A DNA stretch of 64,000 nucleotides, from assembly GCA_019633425.1 (NCBI GenBank), contig WSUB01000025.1:186001-250000 (forward strand), given 5' to 3'. Position numbers and translations under genes: made by a program. The notes beneath the pieces were generated by a model. It did no database searches and was not told the origin of the DNA. It worked only from the letters and a program-made list of their open reading frames with translations. Of the stretch, positions 41,745-51,899 are shown in pieces. Source of the DNA: Tulasnella sp. 424 (lineage: Eukaryota; Basidiomycota; Agaricomycetes; Cantharellales; Tulasnellaceae). The first letter of the stretch is position 1. The number at the start of each line of letters is the position of its first letter.

Positions 41745-44150
41745 TTACTTCTTAGTATATTTATCGAAGAGCTGCATGCCAATATTGCCTGCCATTTTGA
41801 CGGCCTGTGAGGCGGAAGAAGGCATCGCCTGGTTTCCTAAAATGGACGATAGACCGCCGTGAGAGCCGCCTTGTTGAGGTTGGGGCTGTTGTGGGTGAGC
41901 TTGCAATGCCGGAGGCGGTGGGGGAGGGTTGGAAGGGAAATATGAGCCAGGCATATTCTGCCCCGAAGATTGCGCAGGCACCGGAGAAGGTCTACCGCCG
42001 TAACCCGGCGGCTTTGGTGGATGTGCGGGCGGCTGTTGTCGATGCGATGGGCTTGGTTCGTTGGCCAAAGTGCCAGGGCTGTAAAAACCCCAAAACGACG
42101 TTCGTGGCGATTGAGGACCATCCTGCGGCCCTGTTGGGGCTTGTTGCGGGGGTCTTCCCCCCATATTGACTGACGGCGGCGATGGACGACGGCCGGGAGG
42201 GTGGTATCCGCCGGGGTACGCCGGTCCCCCTGGCTGACTAGTGCTCTGCAGAGCGGGCGCGGAAGGTACCTTTCCAGATCGAGATTCCTTCTCCATCTCT
42301 TTACGGATGCGTTCTTGTTCCTTTCTCCGCCGCTCTTCCTCCTTTGCTTGCTCTTTCTGTTGCTTTTTCGTCAACACAGCGGGCCGGTCTGGTCGATCAG
42401 ACGTTGGAGAAGGTCGCTCGTCTGATCTTGACCCCGGGGAAGGGCGATCGTCCCATCCTGCCCCCGAGGCAGGGCGATCATGTCGTCCCGCCCCAGGACC
42501 CGGTCGAGCGCTTGGTCGAGGTTCAGCAGAATGAGTTCGCCGACCTGGTCGATCGTTACGTCCAGAGGAAGAGCCACTGGGTACTTGTAAACCAGGTCTG
42601 GGGACATTTGAGGTGGTCGAGCGTTCCGGAGGCGGGGCTTTGGCTTGGAGCTCTGGCATGGGGATCTTGCTTAGGTGGATCGACAATGCCGTCGGCGGTT
42701 TGTATTCTTTCGGAGGCCTGATGGTGGAATGTCAGAAACAGAGCCTTTGAGCTTCGTCTCAATTAAAGCGACCTACTCTTTTGCTGGCCCATCGAGGTTG
42801 ATGACCCGCGGTCCTTTCTTCTCTGCCGCTTCCTCGTATTTCGCGTATTGGTGCAATTCTTCGTCATGGGCTCCTCCTTTGTACCGTAGTCGCTTGACCA
42901 GACTAGCAACAGCGACGACTTTCGGTACCTCCAACGCCGTCTTTGACCGCACGACGATGAAGAGCATCTTGTCGTCTTTGAGCAAATTGGCCGCATATTG
43001 GGCGTATTCCTCCACTTCGAACATGTTGGTGACAATCACTTCGTTTGGAGCAGCCTAATAAGAAGAAAAGAGTGGAAATGGTGACAGGTTTTCGTTTTAC
43101 GGCGCATCGTTCTTCAGTATTGCCTTTCGTAATTGGGTGAGATGAGTTATATACCTTTTCGCGGATTTGGAGACCCGAGACCTGCATTCCGACGTCCTTT
43201 GGAGGGAGTTGGGGCACTGGAGGTGAGCCAGCGGCACCCGCACCAAAGGTCGTCACTCGGGTGAGCATCGTAGCCTCTGGAGCTGGGCCGCCTGCATTGT
43301 CTGGTTGACCTGTGATTGCGTCTTGGAAAGACAGCAGGCCTGTGAGGATCACAATTTCGAGACCTTATTTGTTCATGCTCGTTAGCCGGTCTATTATCAA
43401 TGGAAGGAAGATTGCCTGGATGAGCTACCTTTACGATCTTCCACGTCAAAGCTGGTGCGTCGAAACGAGAGAAGGAATTTGGTGAGGGAGAAGAGTCAAT
43501 TTCCAACTCCTTTTAGTGCTACAGCTCGAAGCTTACCGAGTCAGATTATAGTCCAGTAGCTGCACGAGTCCTACTTCTGGTTTGTTCTGCTTCTTATCGA
43601 ATTCGTAAACCGCTACTAAGACAGGAGGGTCTGGTTTCCGGAGCAAGAAGCACTCTACCCAAATCGAGCCCAAATTAGAAAACGACGCGCATCCAACAGA
43701 AAGCGAAGAAAAGCCCACCTTCCCGCTTGAATTCAAATGTATGTTCCTCCCACGGGAACTGCCAACGAAAGTTGATTGTACCCGTAAACGACAACTCGAC
43801 TTCCGCAGGAGGGTTGTACAGCTGAATCGCTCTCCGTTTGCTTAGAGTTTCTTTATTTGCAGCCATTGTAGCTAGTAGCGAGTCGGATAGAGGATCTGCC
43901 AAATTGCGGTCGTATTACAGGGAGAAAAAGTGGCTTGTAGGTCAGCGCCACTGCTTCCGCAGCAAAAATCGTGTGGTCTCTCACCCCATAAGTCGTATAA
44001 CGGAGTAGTAGGAGCATCTCCAACTTTCTGAGGTGGTATGAACCTCTTTCTGTAGTACAATTGCCCCTTTGGGTCGACTAGATCGAGTGCTCCAGGTTCC
44101 TCTTCAGAACGTCTGATCTTGAGGGTAAAGAGATTCTCATCTAGAGGCAT
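41745..44150 (-). CDS. Unnamed protein with N-terminal beta-rich domain and long Pro-rich tail
   Basis: Multi-exon minus-strand gene, start 44150 (MPLDENLFTLKIRRSEEEPG), stop 41745. The N-terminal part has alternating beta-like segments: LDLVDPKGQLYYRKRF, AIQLYNPPAEVELSFTG, FRWQFPWEEHTFEFKRE and VLVAVYEFDKKQNKPEVGLVQ. This is faintly like tubby/LURP-type folds, but that is only an impression. A second conserved-looking exon reads VIVTNMFEVEEYAQYAANLL and RYKGGAHDEELHQYAKYEE. The C-terminal exon, about 42690-41745, is low complexity, rich in Pro, Gly, Arg and Ser, with repeated DRP units, a charged helix (KKQQKEQAKEEERRRKEQER) and an end QLFDKYTKK. I do not recognise a named family. It is convergent with the ABC transporter, with 115 bp between stop codons. 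Confidence 0.72.
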
Positions 44151-45340
44151 TTTGATTCCGTGTTAAAGAGGGATTTAACAAAAAAGAGGGAGTTAAGATT
44201 TTTTTGCAGGTGCAAGAGCCTGCGGATGGAGCTCTCTCTAATAGCTGTAGAATAGACTGTGGATGGCTGTGCTTGTTGCGGGATGCGATGCAGACTTGGA
44301 CTGATTGATTCCCTAATAGGAAGGCACCCTGGAACATCTCAGTCCCACGCCTCATTTGCACGCCCCCGACGATCGGCCGCTGAGTGCAATGCAGAGTGCC
44401 ATGAACACTTGCATGCGAAATATACAATATAAAAAGATGAATAATAACAATACACCCAATTTCTTTTTGGGAAAACTTCAGCACCCAGGATTCCCATGTG
44501 GTCCCCCACCATGGTACTAACTGAGCGGTACAGTGCTTGACTGCGCAGATCGGACGGGATGCGGTATTTTCACTGTCCTATGGCCGAAGATACCTTTGCC
44601 TGTCTGATTAACGCTTTATACACTCGGGTTATATGCGGGGGGCATTCACAAGAATAATTTCCAATAACATTTAGAGTGCTACGTCTAAGGTAAAGGTGGA
44701 AAGAATAGGCGGGAAAAAAAAAAACCAAGAAGGACTACTATCCGCCGAGACCAGCGCGCAAGGGAGAGTAAAACCTAACGAGGCAGTGAGTGTAGGAGGG
44801 GGCCGCGTATCACTCGCAACGCGACTAGGGAGGAGAGGAGAGAGACAAGACAAGAGAGACGGTAGAGAGTGTGTGTAAGCAGAGGGTAGCGTAGACGGAG
44901 AAGTAGGAAAAGGGGGACAGGGTAGGGTGTGTATGGCACAACAGGTGAGAGAGAGAGAGAGAGGGAGAAAATAACATTTACAACCACGATGGGAGAGGAG
45001 AGAGGACGATCAAGCAAGACTAGGGAGGGGAAGGAGCACGATGTGCTGCGCAGAAAACACGATTTTTGGACACAAGACACGAGGATGGGGAAGAGGGAAA
45101 ATAGGACACAAATGATCAAAGTGAGTGGCGAGAGGGATTTTTTTTTAGACACAAGAAGGGGGGAAAGTGATGAGCTGGGGACAGGAGAGGGGAATGATTG
45201 CACATGGGAAAGAGTAGGGAGCTAAACCGGAGCGTATTGTTCGTTTGTGGAATAAAGATGCGAGATGGTAGGGCGAAAATAGGGAGAGGCGGTGATGGCA
45301 GATTAGGTAGGGTAGGGAGAGAAGGGGATGGGGAGACAAG
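44151..45340. other. Intergenic region with purine-rich low complexity
   Basis: About 1.2 kb between two minus-strand genes. From 44690 to 45330 the plus strand is strongly purine-rich, so the transcript strand of the upstream gene would be pyrimidine-rich there. It includes a GA dinucleotide run near 44947-44963. It is probably the long 3' untranslated region of the Ser-rich gene plus the promoter of the gene starting at 44150. The small frames in it are low-complexity artefacts. Confidence 0.5.
44947..44963. repeat. GA dinucleotide microsatellite
   Basis: A short perfect run of GA repeats within a larger purine-rich tract. It is a simple-sequence repeat with no evident function. Confidence 0.8.
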
Positions 45341-46631
45341 TTATGCGACATGGGACCACCTCCAGATGCTGCTCGTGCCATCATCGTCGACCAAGTCGAT
45401 AAAGTTCATCCCCCATCCACATCCCTTGGATGCACCGGGACCAGTGGTGCTAGCGCGTCTCGGTGCACTCGAGAGAACCGACAGGGAATCTTCTCCAGGG
45501 TACGATACGCTAAAGCACGGCGTCGTCGGGCTCATCAATTTCGAACTCTTCCTCTTGGGAGCAACGGACGACGCGGCGGAAAAGATCGCATTGGAATCCC
45601 TTGATGGTGGCCTAACGGCGAACGCGTGAGGAGCAGCAGCGGTTGAGCCAAACGACAAGTGCGAGCGGTACAAATGGTGCTTGGTCGTCGGTGCGCGGAA
45701 CGACGAGGCGCATCCGGCACGTGCGTCTTCGAGCAAGAGCTTCATCGGGTCTTCAGCTTCCTCGACTTCGTGCAGAATCGATGGCATGAAGCTCGTGATG
45801 TGGTTGTGATGATGATGCTGATGAGAAGAGCTCGGCGCTCGGTCCCGTCGCCGGGATGATGTTCCACGACTTCCACGGCCTTCGAGAGCTTGAAGCGCGT
45901 CTTGTCGCCTTCGTTTCCGATAAGCGGTGCTGACGCTCCTTAAACTCTCCTTCTCTTCCCGTACGGGCGAGGCTACGGCGGAAGAAGGTGAGGCAGTCAT
46001 GTCCATCAGGAAGTCAGACAGGACGCTCTCGGCGGGCAGATTGGAGAAGAAGCTCGGTGAGAGGCTCGCGTGCTTCTTGTGGGCAGCAGAGGAAGATGAG
46101 GAAGCAGATGGTGGGAGTGCGGCAGAGGAAGCGATGGGAGAAGAAGGGGTGGAAGTCGAGGCTGTCGGAGCAGTCGAGATTGGGATCGCGGGAAGGGAAG
46201 AAAGAGGTGCAGGTTTGGCAAGAGGGAGAGCACGACGTGATGGTGATGTCGGTGATGATAGCTTAGTGCTGGAGGAGCTTGAGGTCCTCCTGCTTGACTG
46301 GAATGTCACGCCGGTTGCGGTCCTAGTCAGAATTGGAATATTGTCAGCGATCGAACATTGAGAGGACCTTAAGGTCGCAGTACCTTGGGAGTGAAGGAAC
46401 CTTGAATGAATCCTCATCGGTATGTACAGAAGTCTTGTTGAGATGCAAGAAAGATCGACCATTTACATGTCGCCTGGACCTCCTGGCTTGAACCGAGTTC
46501 TCCTGGGTGGGGGCTGAAGGTGGTGGGAGAACGACGAGAGGAACGACTGCTGGTTTACGGAAATGGGTAACAGCGGGAGTGGCTACGATAGAGAATAGAC
46601 CTTGATTGAAGAGTGGCGAGTAGTCTTTCAT
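45341..46631 (-). CDS. Unnamed Ser-rich protein
   Basis: Two exons, 46631-46384 and 46322-45341, encode 409 residues. The protein begins MKDYSPLFNQGLFSIVATPA. I do not recognise a family. Most of it is Ser, Ala and Pro-rich and predicted disordered. Features that look selected are a short acidic-hydrophobic motif (SVLSDFLMDM), a basic patch (AYRKRRRQDALQAL), a His run, the helix ILHEVEEAEDPMKLLLEDAR, and a compact C-terminus, GWGMNFIDLVDDDGTSSIWR, followed by WSHVA. The intron removes a frame break and joins RTATGVTF cleanly. The basic patches and possible SP/TP phosphosites suggest a nuclear or signalling role, which is inference only. A TATATAAA element at 46718-46725 is about 90 bp upstream of the start. 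Confidence 0.68.
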
Positions 46632-48333
46632 GATTGGGTATGACGATGAGGAGGGGAAGAGTAGTGAGAGAGAGAGGGGGTATTTGGCGCAGAAATGGCT
46701 GGCGGCTTTCAGGTCACTATATAAATGGAATGGAGTGTGTCGGTGCTGGGCGGCAAAAAGTGGCTTGTAAAACCTGCCAACGCCTCCTCAGGGTCCATTC
46801 CACTCCCTTGGGTCAGCTCTTGTTTCCCGGGTTTTGCACGTCACTCCACTCATTGTCACACCCACCACAACTCTGCCTGTCGTCGCGTACACCGTTTCCA
46901 TATCCCTTTTTACGAACAACTCCATCCAACTACGCCCACAGCCTAACACGTGCATTTACACTCACGTTCACTTACACTCACGTTCACTATACTCACAATT
47001 TCACGAGTGCAAGGGACGAGTGCAATTCGGGGGGACGTTTAGTTCGGACGCTCCCGCACCGGTCTCCCAGACGCTCTGGCAGCAACTGATGATAATTACA
47101 ATTGACGACGGCTAACCCCCGACATTACAGAAAAAAAAAAAGTCAAAGGGTCTTCGGCTTCCCCCCTGTCCGACTCCCTTCCCTTCACACCACACGACGT
47201 GACCCGGTTTTATTACTTTCAGGGTAGACTTGTGAAGGTGCGATCCCACCAGAAATCCGCTTTTCGATATCGGGGCACTCTCCTAATCTCCGGAAAACGC
47301 CATTGGCTGCAGTGCAATGAACCCGAACCTCCATAACACCCTTGATCCTTGATGGCGCTCTAACCTACTTTCTTCAGCCCTCTCGACGTCACTCCTCAAA
47401 ACCCACTTGCTAAACCAAATGGGAAATAGTGGCTCGGTATCTTTTCTGAACAACTAGAAGCGAAGAGCGGTGACGGGCCGGTCGGCTTTTCTCGTCGCTA
47501 TCTAGGAAGGGGCAACGTGACCATATCAGACAGTAATAGGCCGCAATTAATAAATAAAACGTTGGTTAAACGTCAGGATGGGGAGAACTCGGAGCCGGCT
47601 TTCGGCTCGTCGGATGGACGATCATCATTCACACCCATCGCATGACGCAGTGCCGTAGCGCGGTGCACGCGACGGATAAAAAATAAACAGCGAGGTTAAT
47701 ACAGTTGAGGAAATTACCATACCGTAAGCGGGAGGGACCTTGACGTACCTCGTTTTGCTCTTTTGGACAATGGTTGTGGTGGCACGTAGAGCCAAAGCGC
47801 CTCGAATAACGCCGGCGGATTTCTCCCACCGGAAAACTTGCCATATGCTTAGTTTTCCCGCGCATATCCCCCTCCCCCCGTAATAAATATCGCGCAACCC
47901 TCAACTTGTTTAAACTACTCGTGCTTTAAGCGCTTGTCGTCAAGGAGCGCGTCATTTCAATATGTGACTTGTGTTTCACCTGTCCTCAAGACAGCTGTGC
48001 CGCGGACCCGCCATCCTTCGCCACGCGCGTTGCCCGCTACCCCCATGTTCGTCGTCGTCGTCGTCTCTATGGGTTTGTCCTAGCTTTTCACCCATTCGGC
48101 GGGAGCAATCGGCTCCTGTCCCTGGACTCGTCTCTAATCTTCACAACTCCGGTGTTTCACCTGGTCGGAGACGTTCACATCCTTTGCTTCTCGGCAGTTT
48201 TTGCTGTGTGGCGTTGTCAGATTAAGTAATCCGAGTCGCTCGGATCCCCCGCCGTTCAGACCCCGGCCTCGGTGAACTCGACCGAACTCTACGCTTTCCC
48301 ACACCTCAACCTTCGTCGCACCCTCGCCCTACC
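46632..48333. promoter_or_regulatory. Long divergent intergenic region
   Basis: About 1.7 kb between the Ser-rich gene (minus) and Dad3 (plus). It contains a TATATAAA element for the minus gene (46718-46725), pyrimidine tracts and a short TCG repeat near 48050. Small frames exist on both strands but none has splice support or a known motif. Unusually long for this compact window. Confidence 0.45.
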
Positions 48334-49730
48334 ATGTCAACCAGCGGCTCCGCCCCACCAATATCCTTACCGATCCTTGAAGAGAACCCGTACACGGGTC
48401 ATCCGGAGCTTTCCGCTTTGGAATCGGATGTTTTGTGGGAGTATGCCAAGATGGCGGCCCTGGTAAAGCAAGTGAGTTTATTAACTTTGCGGACTTCCGT
48501 TCCTTTCATAAAAGTTGGGTTTGGGACCCCAACCCCCCGACCCGACGCTTCCCCCCCTGGCGGACAACGCCAAAAAAGTCCATATCGGTCCCGGATACGC
48601 TTTGGTGGCTTGTTGTTTTTTTCTTTTCTTGGTAGCCAAGGTCCGACGACGTCACTCCTGACCTACTGTGATTGACTCGTCAAGCTTTGAGGGTTTGCGC
48701 CAACTACGGAGACCCCTGGGCTAGGCGTAAGCGAGGCTATTACGACATGCCTAATCCTTTTGCTGCTTAACAGCGCTCCTTGTTTCTTCACGGCAAACTT
48801 GTACCAGTGAACTGCTTTTAGGCTGCTCCGTTAAATGTGTCCGTGACCTGCCGTTTCAAGGCATAACTACCAGCGGAACTCCCCGACCTCCTTCCCCCTT
48901 TTACCGTTGAGCATTTCCAGGCACCGGAGAACATTTCCGCGTCCAAAGGACCGTTTCCGCTTGCACTCGCACGCGTGATGGTGGAGGGGCAGTACTGATG
49001 GGTGGCAGACGAGAAAGGGTGACTTGAGATCTTCCAGATTTCACAAGTTCTCCCTTTATCCTCTGGGAACCTCGGAAATCTCTGCAAAGCTGCTGTCCAC
49101 ATACACTCCCCCATGCACCACTTCTATACACGTCGACACGCACTCGCTTATTCTTATCAGGTTTCTATTCCATCTTCGTTGCCATCTCCTAAAACCTCTT
49201 TCTTTATTGGGGAATTTTGAATACGAGGTTGATAGCGTGCTGACAACCAGTCGATCTTCTTCCTTTTGTCGTTTATCTGTGGAATCTTTCCAACGTCTAC
49301 ACTCAATCGACTTCACAATTTCCAACTCTATCCTAAACAATGGACTGGATCGGATGTGACAATTAGCTTGCCAACACCACCCGGAATCTCGCCAACGACC
49401 CTTCCAATGACCTCCTAGCGAAACTTCGGATTGTCGAACGTCAGATGGGCCTGGTCTTGACTTTGGTTCGTACCCTCTTTTTTTTCTAGATCACCGATGT
49501 GCTGAAAAGCAAGTTGTCCACAGTTCAAGGCATCGGTGTGGTCGACGATTGTCAGCGCCGAGGCGGAGGAGGACGAGGCAGATCGAACGGACAGCGGATA
49601 TGACACCACGGTCGGGCCATCAGGGATTCCAAGACCTGGAAGTAGAGCTCGATCAACCGTCGGCGGAGAGACCATCATTCACGAGGATTCTTACTACGAT
49701 GACCCTACGCCTCAGCCAAGATATCGTTAA
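48334..49730 (+). CDS. DAD3: DASH complex subunit Dad3
   Basis: Three exons, 48334-48471, 49367-49465 and 49524-49730, encode 147 residues. Dad3 is part of the DASH/Dam1 ring that couples kinetochores to spindle microtubules. Exon 1 gives NPYTGHPELSALESDVLWEY then AKMAALVKQ. Exon 2 gives LANTTRNLANDPSNDLLAKL then RIVERQMGLVLTL. Exon 3 begins FKASVWSTIVSAEAEEDEAD. These line up with the Dad3 family core (NPY..HP.L..LE..VLWEYA and LR..E..MGLV.TLFK). The tail beyond the core is acidic then disordered. The first intron is 895 bases, more than ten times the usual length here. Exon junction phases agree. The gene is convergent with ARPC1, with 156 bp between stops. Confidence 0.88.
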
Positions 49731-49886
49731 GCCACACGCCCAATGATGCAGGTGCGCGCACGTTTTCGACGGCACACTCAGGGCATACGCACACCTCCTC
49801 TCGGCTGGTCTCCAGATTGCAAATTGTATTATAGATTGTACTTTGTGTACGGGAACGTGGCCGGGGGTGACAGGATCTCAAAATAT

Positions 49887-51525
49887 CTATCGCACCCGCA
49901 ATCCACCAAACTTGCTCGCCAATCCACCGGCAGCCGCAGCTCCATTCGCCGCAGCAGCGGCAAAGTCCACAGTCCAAATGACCAATTTCCCGTCCACGCT
50001 AGTCGTGCTCACTTTGCCTACGCTGCCATCCTCAGCCCACTCGTACGGACGAACGCTCGTGATAGGGTTTTGGCAGACGGTCATCATCTCGCTCGTAGCT
50101 CCACCGAACGTGCTTCCGATGGGAGAGGAGCTTCCCGTGCTTTGAGCCGTGAGGACTTGAGGAGAGGCTAGGCCACCGGGGGTAGCGGATCCGCGAGAAT
50201 CAGCAATCTTGAACCTGTTGAAAGCTTCGGTGTTGAGTCGTCCAGGGCCACCAGCAACTCCCGGACGAGCAGAGCGGATTTGAGATGAAGTTGCTCCAGC
50301 AGCGGCGCCGTCGTCCATCGAGCCGATCAAGCGCCAGGAGTTCTCGTCACCGGCATGAGAGAAGACGACTGGTTGGCAGTCGTGTCCGGCAGCAATGAGA
50401 GTATCTTCCGAAACCCAGGTCAACGATAGGTACGGCAGAGTGCTCTGTTTGAGGCTGATAATGGTGGGAGTTGGGCCGGGATAGACAACCGTGATAGAGG
50501 AATCATGGCCTAAGGAGGGTGCCGAGTCAGAAACGCGTAATCTAAGCTTATTGATACGCGGAAACTCACTCGCAAAGGCCAGAACATCACCCGAAGGAGA
50601 AAATCCAACGGCGTGGACCCAACCTCCAGTGGTGCTACTGTATTCGCCGCAGACGGTGTTGAAAGGCAACTTTTCTCCCCAGACGGTCGGAGATGGCCTA
50701 AAAGGTCATTCCACTTGCAATCAGAGCTAAATTCGCGCTGAGACATGTTTGGAATGCCCTACTTTTTATCCACATCCTTGATGTATGCAGAGAAGACACG
50801 GGCTTTAAAGTCTGCGCTGCCCGCAGCAAGCAGAACGTTGTTGGGATGCCAATCGATGGAAAGGACGGTGGATCGGATGGGCTTCTTGAGTTGCTTCGAC
50901 ACCCACCAGTCGTTATCAGCGTCGAAGGAGCAGATTGCAATTGCTCTAACGCGTTTCCCTGACGTCAGCTCAAGTCCCTTAAAGAGGTAAAGAGGACTCA
51001 TCGATTCCTCACCTGGCACCACTGGCAACCGCGAACTTGTCTTCCTTGGGACTCCAACGCACGGCTGTAGCAGCTCTGTTGATCCTGAGCAATACGAGCG
51101 TGGGTTTCCAGATCAACGCGTTTCCTCTGAGTGGGTCGGGGACTTGAGTCCAGACGTAGGCGTTTCGGTCTTGAGAGCAAGTGACGATGCGGTTCGTGGT
51201 AGGAGCCCAGTCGATAGAAGTAATCAGCTTGTCGTGCTAGTGAATAACCGGTGCAGGTCAGCCAAAAGGTTCCTTTGGAGACACTACTAAGCGGCTACCT
51301 CTGCCAGGGTGTCTTGGGCTTTCCAGTCTCCGGTGGGTCCACGCGAAAAGATCGTAGCTTCGTTACAGTTCAAGCATGCTGCCACCTCTGTGTGTGTAAT
51401 CACGCATAAGTATGATCCCTGAAATCGTTCTCTCTAGACTGCAAAGGCTTACGATTGCGATCAGGACTGAAGGAGTGGGCAGTCACGGGTACTTGACCCA
51501 GAGGGTAGATTTCAGGTATAGACAT
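49887..51525 (-). CDS. ARC40: Arp2/3 complex subunit 1 (ARPC1 / Arc40)
   Basis: WD40 beta-propeller subunit of the Arp2/3 actin-nucleating complex, acting at actin patches. Start at 51525 ([20 protein letters not shown]). Further exons read [63 protein letters not shown] blade sequence, [39 protein letters not shown] and [18 protein letters not shown]. The last blade reads [15 protein letters not shown] and the protein ends LRVR at 49887. Blade spacing and the NDWWVSK motif are characteristic of ARPC1 rather than other WD proteins. A disordered insertion ([20 protein letters not shown]) sits between the last blades, also usual for this subunit. Confidence 0.94.
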
Positions 51526-51899
51526 ATCTTGTTCGTTATTACTGGTTTCGTTTACAGAGGACGATAGCAGTCTACTCTGTCTGTTGGTGGTCGAGCTGCG
51601 GCGATGAGGGCGAGAAGGGTTAACGGTTAATGATAGAACGGATATTATGTCAGCAGAGCGTCACTTTGAACAGGGGCAGCAGACCTCGCGGTGATTGCAA
51701 TGTCGCCCACCAATTCCTCTCTAGACGCAATCTCGCAAGGTTAGACAAGGGCTCGACCTCGGATCATTTTCTGAACGCTGGAAAGGCGCTGGACTTTGGC
51801 TACATAGATATAAGTGAGCGCTTTTCAATGGTTCAAGACCGTCTGCTGCGAATTTGAGTCGTTGATGATTCTTATTCTAAGCACGGTCCCTCCGACGCG
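51526..51899. promoter_or_regulatory. Divergent promoter region of ARPC1 and the VPS9-domain gene
   Basis: This 374-bp region lies between the two start codons. I saw no gene, and no clear TATA or other named element in it. Confidence 0.4.

Noticed and set aside
44929..45225. 98-codon Glu/Arg-rich frame
   Set aside because: It is produced by the purine-rich low-complexity tract and is not a credible protein.
47969..48229. Two overlapping 84-86 codon frames upstream of Dad3
   Set aside because: Both read through the same pyrimidine-rich leader region and a TCG repeat, with no conserved content.
48818..49143. Possible nested gene on the minus strand inside the long Dad3 intron
   Set aside because: The two overlapping frames are short, lack recognised motifs and have no splice or promoter support; a noncoding RNA there remains possible.
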